Source: Nansenia antarctica (taxonomy: Eukaryota; Chordata; Actinopteri; Argentiniformes; Microstomatidae). Taken from it: DNA of 64,000 nucleotides. The translations under genes and the position numbers were made by a program. Of this stretch, positions 45,711 through 57,052 are shown one piece after another. The DNA is taken from assembly GCA_963989245.1 (NCBI GenBank), contig OZ022340.1, forward strand, positions 34,465,710-34,529,709, read 5' to 3'. Below the pieces are notes generated by a model. That model had not been told where the DNA came from, did no database searches, and saw only the letters and a program-made list of their open reading frames with translations. Within the stretch, counting starts at the first letter, position 1. Every line of letters begins with the position of its first letter.

Positions 45711-45763
<53 letters not shown>

Positions 45764-45936
45764 TCTGTGTGTTGGTGCTATGTGTGTCTTGTTGGAATGG
45801 TTCTGTGCTGGGTAGGATTTAGTGTTCTATTTAATTTAGAAAGAGCAATAAAACATATTTTTGTATGAATCCTTGAGATAAGCTTTTTTAGATGCTTGTG
45901 TATTTAGTTGAATGTTAAAGATTTTCTAACTTTAAG
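44830..45936. other. Mixed LINE-tail debris and microsatellites, no gene
   Basis: A LINE 3' tail in minus orientation (ACACGACCTAGGTCGGTGGA) lies at about 44836-44990. A CA run spans 45391-45447 and a GT run 45713-45762. A second tail-like segment (TTTGAATAACTTTATTGTCA) lies near 45605. Nothing codes for a recognisable protein. Confidence 0.55.
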
Positions 45937-46015
45937 TACCGTATTTTCCGCACTATAAGGCGCACCGGATTATAAGGCGCATAGAGTAGAAGATACTGCA
46001 GTCAAACGTTTGACT

Positions 46016-47186
46016 CAGGGTTTCCGTTAGAAAAAATTGGCGCCGGTCAACGTGTCCGGGAAGATTTCAATTTACCGGACAAACGGGAGATATTCCGGTC
46101 ATCATATTAAAATATAATATAGCTGTTTGTCGCGGTGATTACTGTTGTGTAGCCTATATATGCCGTTTAATGTCTATTTCTCATCCGATACGATTAGATG
46201 CAAGCTATATAATAAATATAATAATATACCGGTAGGCTTTCATGATTCGCATGCGCGCTATGCCATATGTCCAGCGCTGAACGCGCGCCACACTGGGAAC
46301 TGAACAGACTGCATCGATCAATGAACGGACTCCACATTACGTTAACTGAAGTCTGTTAAATTGTTTGGGATTAATGTGTTTTCTATTTTCTCTTCAGTTT
46401 TACCCTTTTTTATCAAAAAAACAACGTCCTTTCTATAACCAGGTCTCGCTGGTTGGGAAGGCATTTAGTTTAGCTGCCTGTCAAATCATACTTACTCGGA
46501 CTCAGGAGTATGACAATGAGGAGAACATAACTGTTTATTGAGAAACGATTGATAGGCAGGCTGGGATACGTATATAAAGAAATACCACAATGTCTAGATT
46601 TATAACATTTTATTGAAAAGTGCAACATTCTCATATTCGTTGCTCCTCTCGTGAATCCGTTATTCCTCCCCGATTTTTTGCACGGTGAGCAGAACATTTT
46701 TCCTTCCCCATCTAACGCTGTTTCGCGGAGTCATCATCATGCCGGCGTCAAATCATATAATAATAAAAGAAATATATAGCCTGTAGTATATTGCTATGTT
46801 TAGCATAGATCTGGGATTGATTGCTATTGCCTCCGTAGCATTACATCTTGACAATGTTATCATCGATCGACTAGTGTGGTCTAGTTGTCGTTGGGATGCT
46901 GAATAAACATGCTCGTTGAACGTTGCTCCAGAGACCAGAGTTATTATTATTATAAAGTGTATCTTGTAAGTTAGAGAACAACAAGACACAGCATAGCCTA
47001 TATATTCGTCTTTTTTAATATAGAAGGAATCAGAATGTGACAATTAAACTTTAGCGAATTGTATTCAAATTGTGCTTAGAGGGAATTATTTTCACCGGAC
47101 ATTATGACCGAAGAGGTTTAAATATGTCGGACTTCAACATATTTTACCGGACAAAGACCGGTAATTACCGGTTAACGGAAACCCTG
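46016..47186. mobile_element. hAT-type element, 1171 bp, nested in pogo copy 2
   Basis: The ends are CAGGGTTTCCGTTA and TAACGGAAACCCTG, perfect inverted repeats, with AATTACCGG-type subterminal motifs. The 8-bp duplication GTTTGACT lies at 46008-46015 and 47187-47194. Copy 1 at 12373-12385 shows the empty site with a single GTTTGACT. No transposase frame is seen. Confidence 0.92.
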
Positions 47187-48114
47187 GTTTGACTGGGGTT
47201 GCGTTACGCCCAAGCTCCACCTACTGCGTTCCGTCACCTCTCCATCGGTGTTGTGTCAACTTCCCGTTGTCCAAGCTCCACCTGAGCGTTGCGTCACCGT
47301 CAACATTCTACCTGCTCCACTGTCAAAAATATATATTTTTCCACCTCAAGTATCAACCGTTCGTCATCCATTTTTGCAACAAGCGTCAAGGACCTGTGGT
47401 GATTCACAGCTGACTCGCGTGAATAGCAATTCGCAATAGCTGCGACCACGAGATATAGAGTAGTACAAGCATTTTCAATCTGGTATTATCTCTATTAGTG
47501 GATTAACCGCTGTGGTGATTTAACAGCTGATAAAAATACATCAAGTAGACTACAAACAGAGCAAAACAATAAAACAACACCAGAAAACAACCAATAGGCT
47601 ATACAATTATAACCAACAACCAATATGTGACAGCTCCTGGTGAAATGTGCAACGTAATTTTTCAGTTTTTACACATGCTTAAACTACAGATTGTAAGCTT
47701 TCAAATGATGTGTCATACATTCAAATCAGAGAATGATTGAACACGACAGGCGTATTTGAATGTTGGTTCACCTCAAACACTGAATGGGAGAAAAGTGACT
47801 CTAAACGCAGCCACAGCTACGAACGCTGCTAACAAAACACATCGCTACGAAGGTCTAAACTGTATTTTAATAACATCACAACATGCTGGGAGAACATCGA
47901 CATGCTAAAAACACATAACTACACATAACTAGATGAACACACAGTTCTTGCTTTTGAACACGAGCTAAAACGAAAGTATGTTTACAAGTCAACCCTCCCT
48001 TACCGGTAGCCTCCGGCAAACGAGAATAGTGAATCCAATACACAAATTATAAGTGTTTAGTGATCGTTAAACTGTTGTTTATTATATCAAGTGGGTACTT
48101 TAAAACTTCAAGTT

Positions 48115-48310
48115 GAAAGCACCAAGAAGGACCGCCTCGAAATTCATCGATGTTCATGTCCCGTGCTAGCGCTGTTGCCTTCATTCGAATAGTGACTGTA
48201 GAGACGCTTCTACTTGCTGCTCTCTGTTCAACAACCCACTGTTCGAGTTTGTCCTCTAACTGTGGCCATCTCGCTTTGTTCCCTCGGAAACTCTGTTTAG
48301 TCTTCTTTAC
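48115..48310 (-). pseudogene. CENP-B-type HTH remnant, copy 2
   Basis: This encodes the same residues as 13313-13510 on the minus strand (EQWVVEQRAASRSVSTVTIR and RGGPSWCF). The two remnants are almost identical, so both copies descend from a source element that had already lost its catalytic domain. Confidence 0.75.
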
Positions 48311-48719
48311 TTGGGGTCTTTATACACACACAAGTGGTGTGGGACTGTGAGTAAGCACAGTACCGGTGTTTACTGATTACCGTAATGCTGCAAGCGGTGC
48401 GGCTTTGTAGTTTACCAGTCGTACTGAAACATTTTGACAGAGCGCCTTGAGCGCCGTGTACAACCAGTATGGATCAACCAATTAACCAATTGATCCATAT
48501 ATAAGGCGCTCCGGATTATAAGGCGCACTGTCGTTTTTTTTGAAAATTAAAGGCTTTTAAGTGCGCCTTATAGTGCGGAAAATACGGTATTTGTAATGTC
48601 TCCTCACTATTCATTATTAGTATGGAGGATGGTGTACATCTCTGATTCACATTTTTTGAAAATGCAACAACAGTAGATAGTAGAAAGAGAACAAAGGATT
48701 CGTTTTTCCAGGAAAACTA

Positions 48720-48866
48720 TATTATTATTATTCCTTCTTCTAGCATTGTAACTGCCAATGGCACCTTGTCCTAGCATAGAGTTCTGCTTATGATGGCTGA
48801 TGTATAGATGATTAACTTACTTTAGACAAATTAACTTGTTGTAAAGCTGTCGCTTTGGATAATGTC
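48720..48866 (+). mobile_element. L2/SINE 3' tail that served as the L1 target
   Basis: CTTCTAGCATTGTAACTGCC and GTCGCTTTGGATAATGTC are the 3' UTR and tail also seen in the L2 fragment at 38230-38760. The tail continues after the L1 as AAATGCAAATGTAGTAATGG (from about 54605). Confidence 0.65.
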
Positions 48867-48993
48867 AAAAATGTCAAATGCGAGTCACGTGACCACTCGT
48901 TGACGATGCACACGTAGTCTTCTTGTCCGCTCAATTTGCCACTTAATTGCACTAATACTTTACAATTTATCGAATAATATATTAGAAACAGCA

Positions 48994-50064
48994 ATGACCA
49001 CATCACTTGCTATGGGAAGTCGCAAAAGAGAGGTTGAAAACTCTCCAACTAAGAAGAAATGTAAACATACATCTATCTCTAAAGAAGACCTCGACGCCGC
49101 CATTGCTGACGGTATCAGGCTAGCGCTGCAAGAACAGCAATCCATCCTGAACACAGCTATTACTTCGGCCATCAAAGATGCTGTGGATTCCATCCTAACC
49201 CCTCAGCTTTGCTCAATCAAAATCGACATCGAAAGGACCAACGAGTTTATCCGAGGTATGAAAACGGATATCGAGCACCAAGCTAAGCTAGCCCAAAAGA
49301 CCCAGAGCCGCATCGACTCTGTTCAGATGGCTGTGCGCGAGGACAGACATAGCATTGCTGAACTCCGAAAGCAGGTGGAACAACTCACAGAGAAAACAGC
49401 TGACATGGAAGATAGGGCTCGGCGAAATAATCTACGTCTGGTAGGCTTACCAGAGTCGTTGGAGGGCTCGGATGCTGCAGGTTACATCAAAGCCAACCTG
49501 GTGAAGTGGATTCCCTCCTTGGCTGGCCGAGTCATCGAGATTGACCGTGCTCACCGCATATATAACGGCCGCGAGCAAAACAGCAATCGCCCCCGTACCC
49601 TCATCTTCCGTCTACTGAGATGGCAGGACAGGACCACCATCCTAAAGGAAGCTAGGAAGATATATCCAGTGAAGCAAGACAAATCCACCCTCCTGTTCTT
49701 CCCAGACTACAGTGCCCCAACTACAACCAAGAGGAAGGGGTTCAACACGGTTATCAAGGATGCGCATGCCATGGGTCTGCAGCCTTTCCTAATCTATCCC
49801 GCTATTCTCAAAATGGAGCACGATGGCAATAAGATGTCCTTCGACTGTCCGTCCAGAGCAGAGGACTTCATCCGATCCTTGAAGTCACCACTTCAGCCAC
49901 ACCAATCCGAATCCTACGCCGGTGCTGTGCGGCGCGACCCAACAACGAAGCTGTCTACAGGACCCGTGCGACCCACACCTGCCAGGCGGCCCGGCCGAGA
50001 GGACTCTACCGCTGTCAATGATCCGGTGATCGAGTATGGTGACGGGATGGAACTGACCACCTAA
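48994..50064 (+). CDS. L1 ORF1 protein (RNA-binding chaperone)
   Basis: This 356-residue protein binds L1 RNA in the L1 ribonucleoprotein. A basic N-terminus (KKKCKHTSISKEDL) is followed by a long heptad-rich region (about residues 75-150: MKTDIEHQAKLAQKTQSRID, VREDRHSIAELRKQVEQLTE), the trimerising coiled coil. The RRM-like domain starts at RARRNNLRLVGLPESLEG (about 145-160). The C-terminal domain (RPRTLIFRLLRWQDRTTILK, about 210-290) follows, then a P/R-rich tail. The order matches the transposase_22 / L1 ORF1p family. The first ATG gives MTTSLAMGSRKR; the inner MGSRKREVENS is an alternative start. No stop or frameshift is present. Confidence 0.9.
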   Translation: MTTSLAMGSRKREVENSPTKKKCKHTSISKEDLDAAIADGIRLALQEQQSILNTAITSAIKDAVDSILTPQLCSIKIDIERTNEFIRGMKTDIEHQAKLAQKTQSRIDSVQMAVREDRHSIAELRKQVEQLTEKTADMEDRARRNNLRLVGLPESLEGSDAAGYIKANLVKWIPSLAGRVIEIDRAHRIYNGREQNSNRPRTLIFRLLRWQDRTTILKEARKIYPVKQDKSTLLFFPDYSAPTTTKRKGFNTVIKDAHAMGLQPFLIYPAILKMEHDGNKMSFDCPSRAEDFIRSLKSPLQPHQSESYAGAVRRDPTTKLSTGPVRPTPARRPGREDSTAVNDPVIEYGDGMELTT

Positions 50065-50634
50065 TCAGCCACGACATTGCCATGGGGACTGCTTTAGATT
50101 TCAACGATAGAAATGACTATTTTACTTTATTTTCCCCCAGGATATGCAATTGCTTATGGATGTTTACTTTGACTAACGCTGAGTCTAACGAGGTATGGTT
50201 GTTATGTTCCCCTATCTCAAACTATCATTTTTCACCATTATGATGGCCTGCTGATATCCCGTTATTTTCATTATTTAATGCCATGTCTAGGCTACCTTTT
50301 TTTGAGGGGATGATATGATTCTTTAAGTTCGATAAAGACTCATTGTTATAACTAGCAGGTGGTGTATTGAGCCGATTTGTGGGCTACAGCGTTGCAATAG
50401 ACTGAGTCACGTCTCAGAGAATGTTTATGTTTTGGCAAGCCTGTAGGTTACCTTCGCGGTTTGCTAACTTTTTTGTACATTGTATTTTTCTCTTCATTTG
50501 TTTTTCTCCCTCCCCCTCCCAACGGACAAGTCGCGTAACGGATTGGACTTTTACTGTACTGATAGAAATACTAAGTAGTCATGACCAGAACTTTCATTTC
50601 ATTCAGATATTCTGTATTTGCTCATTAGAATCCC

Positions 50635-53600
50635 ATGGCGTCTGACCTAACTTTTATGTGCTGGAATGTGAACGGGCTTAACTCGGCTATAAAGAGAACG
50701 CGGATTCTAGAATTCCTCCACCGTAAGAAAGTCTCCATAGCTCTAATACAGGAATCACATCTTAAGGAATGTGACGTTACACGTTTTCAGAACAAACATT
50801 TTAAAGTTATTGCGCACTCTTGCGCTCAAAATAAGACCCGGGGTGTGCTCGTCTTGGTTGACAGGAGGTTGCATTTGACTCTTGATCAGATAAGAAATGA
50901 CAAACAGGGCCGATTTGTTTACATAAAGACGAGAATAAACCAGGTTAAATTGATGCTAGCCTCCATTTATGCCCCTAATGAAGTCGACGCAGAGTTTCTA
51001 CCAGATATCAGTAACACATTGTTAGAAAACTCTGCAGGCTATCATTTAATAGTAGGTGGTGACTTCAATTCTGTCCTCGATCCCTCAGTAGACAGGTCCT
51101 CTCCAGTTAATGTAAGCTCACAATCAACTGCACTTCTAAATTCATTTATAACGGATTTAAACGTTGTTGATGTGTGGAGAATTCAGAATAATAAGGCCAG
51201 AAATTATACATTTTATTCTAACAGACATAAATCTTTTTCCAGAATTGATTTCATTTTTGTAAGCCCATCCCTCATTCCCTCCATGTCCCCAATTGATATT
51301 CTGCCAATACTGTTGTCTGATCACTCACCTGTGTCATGCAAGATTCAGCTCTCTGCTAATACTGACAAGGCCACTAGGTGGCGGTTTAACACCACTTTGT
51401 TGACAAACCCTGACTTTTCGATCTTTCTTAAAGCTGAACTTGAAGTATTTCTTGCTATAAACAGAGCACAGTGTGACAATCCTCAAATTTTGTGGGAAAC
51501 AACCAAATGTTTTCTCAGGGGCCTTTGTATTTCGTTCTCCTCCACTCTCTCTAAAGCACGTAACAAGCGTTTTAATGAGCTAGAGAAGGAAATAAAAACA
51601 GTAGAACATTTACAAAAACAAAATTTTACAGAAGATCAAGCCACACGGCTCGCTTGTCTCAAAGGAGAATATAATGCTATATCTCTCTCAAAGGCTGAAT
51701 TTATCTTTCATAGAACGAGACAGAGATAATATTTTGATGCTGAAAGGCCCAGCCGCTTATTGGCACTGAGACTGAAGGAGAATGAAAGCAAAGCCTCTAT
51801 AAATGCTATTAGAGACTCTGCGGGCACTGTTCATACTGCTCCCCAAGCTGTGAATAGTATATTTCAAACATTTTACTCCAACCTGTACCAATCTGACATA
51901 GATTATGATACATCTCGCTGCAAGGCGTTCCTTCATGGCCTCAATTTACCTAAGATATCACAGACTGAAAGGGAAGTTCTTGACTGCCCTCTTGACTTAA
52001 AGGAGCTACACAATGCCCTTCAATCTCTACAGAAAGGAAAATCGCCGGGCTTAGATGGTCTTCCACCAGAACTGTATTTAGTACTTTGGGAGTTGATAGG
52101 TCCTCTTATTATGGACTCCTTTAATGATGCTATATCTAGAGGTGATTTTCACAGAGATCAAAAAGTTGCCCTTATCTCTCTTTTGTTAAAAAAGGGGAGA
52201 GACTCGTTGGAGTGCTCTAGCTACAGGCCTATCTCCCTGATCTCGTGTGACCAGAAACTGTATGCTAAGGTTTTGGCTATACGATTGGAGGCTGTAACAG
52301 ACGCCTTGATCAGTGAAGACCAGACAGGGTTCATGAAGGGACGCCTTGCATCTGACAATATGCGCAGACTGCTTCATATCATCAATTTAACCGATAGCTC
52401 TCCCAGCCCCTGTGCAGTATTCTCGCTTGACGCTGAGAAGGCTTTCGATCGGCTTGAATGGAACTACATGTGGGCTGTTTTAGACCATCTTGGCTTTGGG
52501 GTTAATTTCATTGCTATGATTAAGACTTTGTATAATGCACCAACCGCTTCTGTTCTCACAGGTAATGTTATTTCCCCTCCAATCCAACTGGAGCGCTCGG
52601 CGAGGCAGGGCTGCCCATTGTCACCATTCTTGTTCTGTCTCTCTCTTGAGCCCTTAGCCCAAGCCATCAGACAGAGTACTTGCATTTCCCCCATTTCAAT
52701 TCTAGATCATAGCCACCACATCTCATTATATGCTGATGACATTCTATTATTTCTAGATAATATTGATACTTCTGCCCCCCATGTGTTAGAAATGTTTGAA
52801 GATTTCGGTAGATTGTCAGGCTATAAGATTAACTGGACGAAGTCAATTCTAATGCCCCTTAGTCCTTCAGCAAGAACCTCCTGTCTCCCTAGACATATCC
52901 CAGTGAAAGATAAATTTACTTACCTTGGCATCACTATATACCCAACCATACCACGGATAATTAAAGACAACTTTGATGTAACCTTGAACAAAATCAAAAC
53001 GGACATTCAAAGATGGGATAGCCTCAAAATATCTCTTCAGGGCAGAGCTACGATAATCAAGATGAATGTTTTGCCAAGGATCAACTTCCTGTTTTCCATG
53101 TTACCATTACCCCCACCACCCAAATACTTTGATGATATTAATTCGTTGGTCTCAAGGTTCATATGGGCTGGCAAACGCTCGAGAATCCGTCTTACAACTT
53201 TGCAACAACCCAAATTGTCGGGTGGGATGGCAATTCCAGATTTTAAGATGTATTATTTAGCTTTCCAGACTCAAGCCTTACGCACCTGGGTGAATCCAAA
53301 TTCAAAAGTACCTTGGAGGTCAATAGAGGCAGGCCTGGTCAGTCCAGTCAGATTAGAGGACTTACTTTTCTCAGGCACTGGACGTAGGACTCTCAGTCAT
53401 AGATTTGGTTGCATTATAGATAACGCCCTTAAGGTGTGGAAAGCGTCTGAGAAAATCATGGGAGGTTCCTTGCGATTCTGTTCCTCCACTCCTCTATGGA
53501 ATAACCAAAACTTAATGTCGGGTAACCGACCATTCAACCAGCAAACATGGAGCTCTCGGGGTGTAAATACTCTCAGAGACCTGTATGACAATGATGGCCT

Positions 53601-54408
53601 AGTTTCATTCCAGCACCTCCAAACTAAGTTTGTCCTTCCAGCGTCATCATATTTTGTCTATCTACAGCTGAGGTCCTCACTCAAGGCCTATGGAGTGCCT
53701 TGGCGCTCCCCACTTCCAACTCACCCCATGATAGCCTGGATTGAACATACCCCAACCTCTCGTGGCTGTGTATCCAGAATATATCGCAATCTAATGGACG
53801 CAATTAAAAAACCACTTGCGGTTGAGGCTTTATGGAGCCGAGAGCTTGGTGAATTGGATTTCCACCCAAACTGGGACACAATATGGTCTAATCTCAATTC
53901 AACCTCCAAAAATTTAGCTCATCAGTTAATTCATTTTAAAGTCATCCACAGGGCCTATGCTACACCATATAGAAGATACTTAATGAAACTACAACCCAAC
54001 TACTACTGTCAATTCTGCCCTACCCCGACACCGGGTTCATTTCTCCATATGTTCTGGGAGTGTCCAGTCGTGGCCAACTTTTGGAACCATGTCAATTCTG
54101 TAATGTCCAAGTTATTTAAGATTGACTATGTTCCTAATCCATGTTTATGTTTGCTCAATGATGACTCTGATTTCGATTTAAGTATTACACAAAAGAAAAT
54201 GCTATTTGCTGGTTTCACCTCTGCAAAAAAAACTATTCTTCAACATTGGATAACACCTGATTTCAGTATGAACACTTTTTGGTTTTACTCTTTACAGAGG
54301 ATTGTGAATCTTGAGTGCACAACGGCCAGATTGAACAAAGCAAGGCCCAGTACAGTTGATGCATGGAAGGCTTATTCATTGAACTTGACTAACTTGACTG
54401 CTCTATGA
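50635..54408 (+). pseudogene. L1 ORF2 (endonuclease-RT) with one in-frame stop
   Basis: ORF2 nicks target DNA and copies L1 RNA. The endonuclease opens with MASDLTFMCWNVNGLN (catalytic N11 region), then ALIQESHL (E40), VGGDFNSVLD (D and N), RIDFIFVSPSL and LLSDHSPVS (SDH). TAA at 51727-51729 follows RTRQR. The same frame resumes at once as YFDAERPSRLLALRLKENES, so a single substitution made the stop. RT motifs follow: KGKSPGLDGLPPELYLV, SLDAEKAFDRLEW, SARQGCPLSPFLFCLSLEPL and ISLYADDILLFL (YADD). The C-terminal C-X2-C...H-X-C region (YYCQFCPTPTPGSFLHMFWE) is present. The total would be about 1257 codons, normal for a fish L1. Both halves are otherwise open. Confidence 0.9.
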
Positions 54409-54698
54409 TTTGATTTTCCACTTACCCCAATCCGGATTGTGTTGTATTTCTACTATCTGGCTGTGACTTGTCTGCTACACTACCCCTTTTCTTTTTTGTT
54501 TTCTTTATATTTTTTCCCTCCCTTCCTTTCTTGTTCTGTATTGTCGTTGTTATGTGTTGATAAAAGCAATAAAAAATCTTGATCACAAAAAAAAAAAAAT
54601 GTCAAATGCAAATGTAGTAATGGCGATCCAAACGTATGGTCCTGGCGCAGGTGGGACTGGCAGACGCTGTTACACTTGACTCATTGACAGCTACTTTA

Positions 54699-55183
54699 CA
54701 GGGTTCCCACGGGTCCTTAAAATCCTTGAAAGTTTCTGAATATGAGAAAAAAATATCTAGTTTTTTAAAATAGACATAAAATAGACAGGTCATTGAAAGT
54801 GCTTGAATTACCCTCTCTCTCTCTAAAAATAAATAAATATATATACTATATATATTTTTTTTTTTTTAAACTTAGCTCGTCAACTAGTAAATATGTCTCT
54901 GTATTGCTCTGTATTACTTTACACATATTTCACAATATATTGTTTTGCTGTGCTGTGGTAGAGAAGGCAAGAGACCATCTAGTGTTCACACATTCAAGCC
55001 TCTCTTTTTAATAGTTGTCTGTGAGCGGATAGTTCCTATTAGGCCTACTGTATATTAGGCATAATTCTCATCTAGAGCTGTCTCAAACTATGCCGTGTTG
55101 GGTCCTTGAATTTGAGCTAATTGAGTCTTGAAAGTCCTTGAAAGGTGCTTGAATTTGATGTTTCAAAAGGTTTGGGAACCCTG
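54699..55183. mobile_element. Short TIR element, 485 bp, 6-bp TSD
   Basis: The ends CAGGGTTCCCACGGGTC and GTTTGGGAACCCTG are inverted (CAGGGTTCCCA). Inside both ends are CTTGAAAGT/CCTTGAAAG subterminal repeats. ACTTTA flanks both sides (54693-54698 and 55184-55189). No frame with a domain is seen. The CAGGG end looks hAT-like, but the 6-bp duplication does not fit the usual 8 bp. Confidence 0.75.
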
Positions 55184-55502
55184 ACTTTAATAGACACTCA
55201 ACACTGGGAAGGTCGGTCTCACCTTGTCTCTCACACAGCTTTCTGAAAAGGGTACCAAGCTGAGTCTGCTGGGAAATCTCCTCCCTGCTCAGCACAATTT
55301 ACATTCATGGGGCTCAATTACATTTCCTTTCCTTTCCCAAATAAAATAAGTGCTTTTGGGGGATTTAATTCATTGATTACTTTCCTTCGTTGTGATAACA
55401 TATGAGCATTAATTCACTCATGTGAAAAGTGAATGCGTTAATGAACGGAATGGGTGAATCAGTGAATGAATAAATGTATTTTATGTGAGTGAAAATATTA
55501 CC

Positions 55503-55844
55503 CACTCACTCATCCACCCACCCACTCACTCACTCACCCACCCACTCACTCACTCACTCACTCACCCACTCACCCACCCACCCACCCACTCACCCACCCA
55601 CCCACTCACTCACTCACCCACTCACCCACCCACCCACTCACCCACTCACCCACCCACCCACCCACCCACTCATTCACCCACCCACCCACCCACCCACTCA
55701 CTCACTCACTCACCCACTCACCCACTCACCCACCCACTCACTCACTCACCCACCCACCCACCCACTCACTCACTCACTCACTCACTCACTCACTCACTCA
55801 CCCACCCACCCACCCACACACTCACCCACCCACCCACTCACTCA
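55503..55844. repeat. (CACC/CACT)n tetranucleotide array
   Basis: About 340 bases of mixed CACC and CACT units. It creates long THPPTHSLT frames on the plus strand that are by-products. It ends about 45 bases before the exon at 55889. Confidence 0.95.
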
Positions 55845-55888
55845 AACATCCGTTCATTCACGCAGTCGTTGGTTTATTGGCCTGACAG

Positions 55889-56049
55889 GTGCACGCCCAC
55901 TCTGTGCTGTCGTGCGGGCGGTGCTTTGACGAGGCCCAGGTGCTGTTCCCCTTCGTTGGCCACGCCCTGTGCTGTCTGTGGCTGGACCAGGGGGTGCAGG
56001 AGGCGGCCGCCAGGGGATACCAGTACCAACTCAACGACTCAGCGCTGTA
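55889..56049 (+). CDS. Host-gene-like exon, 161 bp
   Basis: An acceptor (TTTATTGGCCTGACAG) precedes and a strong donor (GTAAGT, 56050-56055) follows. The only long frame reads VHAHSVLSCGRCFDEAQVLF, PFVGHALCCLWLDQGVQEAA and ARGYQYQLNDSAL, leaving two bases (TA) to be completed by the next exon. Codon choice is GC-rich at third positions, unlike the AT-rich surroundings, and the cysteine-rich pattern looks conserved. I do not recognise the protein. It may follow the exon at 33234-33326 directly, since that exon ends in phase 0. Confidence 0.6.
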
Positions 56050-56380
56050 GTAAGTACCCACTGACCTACCACACTCACTCCAGGGCTTAAAGTTCTCCGG
56101 CACGGTGCCGGATTTCCGGCGCGGGGGAATTTTGAGCAAAAAAATTAAATAAAATCACATGCTATTTGTTTACATCGTAATTTAAAGAGTCATCTTCAGC
56201 AAAGAGAGTTCCGCCTACCAATGGTATCACATTGCTCAAGCCAACCAACGACTTCTAGCCAATCGGAGGCAGAGTAGTGCGGCGGGCCTTAAGAAGTTTG
56301 AATGACTGTAATGTTAGCTTGTAGAGACGTTTGCTTTTAGCAGCCCGCTATCTCACTAACTTTAGTAAGAGTCTATTAAA

Positions 56381-57052
56381 ATGGAAGCCAAGTTTCTTAA
56401 ACCTGGCGAAGACACAGCTATACTAGAACGGGGAGTAAGGAATAAATGGCGCTGGGCATGGATAGAGGAGAGTAGCAGGGTTTTTCCTGCATAGAGAACT
56501 ATGAGGCGGCCGCCTCCGTCATAGCCGCCTCCAGCTCTCGACAAAACTCTGACGGTCGTATTTTCTACAAGCGTTGCACTAGGTGGATTTCTGTCATTTC
56601 TAACTGCAATTGCGGCATTGCGCCGACGTGGTGGCGGGGGCGCTGTTTCACAAATAAGTTAGCTTTCGTGTTTGCTAGCGAAACAGCTGATAGTTGATGT
56701 TGACTGCTCAAGGAGAATACATAAGTACAGAATGCCTGAGAGCATTATATTACATTATATTTTGAATGGTCATCTGGTGCCTGAATATTGTTTTTTCCTT
56801 TACATATATAATGAAATTTCCACCATAAATTGATGGAGAAAGGGCACAAATTGGTGCATATCAATTCACCAGAATGCAAGAAATTAAGTCTTTGATGCTC
56901 GTTTAAGGACCCCCAGACAGCCCTGCTTCATGGGTCCCCCCCGATGTCAAACACCACTGGTACCACCTCCGCCTCATTTTGAGCCAGGAAAAACCCTGAG
57001 TAGTGACGGGAAGCCTTATGGGACGTGGTGCCAAGAAGGAGAATATAAGTGA
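56381..57052 (+). pseudogene. Transposon-type ORF 5' part, split by a MITE
   Basis: ATG at 56381 opens MEAKFLKPGEDTAILERG and VRNKWRWAWIEES. The frame is cut at 56475 by the element at 56476-56998 and resumes after its duplication as SDGKPYGTWCQEGEYK, with a stop at 57050-57052. The KWRWAWIEE...PYGTWCQ pattern resembles N-termini of transposon-encoded zinc-finger proteins in fish, but I cannot name the family. The sequence upstream (CAGGGCTTAAAGTTCTCCGG at 56082) may be the left end of its parent element. Confidence 0.5.
56476..56998. mobile_element. Short TIR element, 523 bp, 5-bp TSD
   Basis: The ends CAGGGTTTTTCCTG and CAGGAAAAACCCTG are perfect inverted repeats, with GAGGCGG / CCGCCTC subterminal blocks. 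AGTAG flanks both sides (56471-56475 and 56999-57003). Removing the element and one AGTAG rejoins the surrounding codons in register, which confirms the boundaries and duplication length. Confidence 0.8.

Larger units (their letters stand above)
45939..48587. mobile_element. pogo/Tigger-like element, copy 2, with nested hAT
   Basis: The same ends as copy 1 (CCGTATTTTCCGCACTATAA) are flanked by TA at 45937-45938 and 48588-48589. The interior matches copy 1 closely apart from the nested hAT at 46016-47186 and a small extra segment near 48476-48500. The first ATAAGGCGCACC-type subterminal repeat is shortened relative to copy 1. Confidence 0.85.
48882..54594 (+). mobile_element. Full-length L1-type LINE, 5.7 kb
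   Basis: A 15-bp duplication AAAAATGTCAAATGC lies at 48867-48881 and 54595-54609. The element has a 5' UTR of about 110 bases, ORF1 (48994-50064), a 570-base inter-ORF region, ORF2 (50635-54408, one stop), a 3' UTR of about 160 bases with AATAAA near 54570, and a short A tail. Both ends are intact, so this is a full-length insertion. Confidence 0.92.

Noticed and set aside
55485..56090. 201-codon frame running from the CACC/CACT array into the exon-like segment
   Set aside because: The first half is tetranucleotide repeat; the acceptor at 55888 and a different frame better explain the second half.
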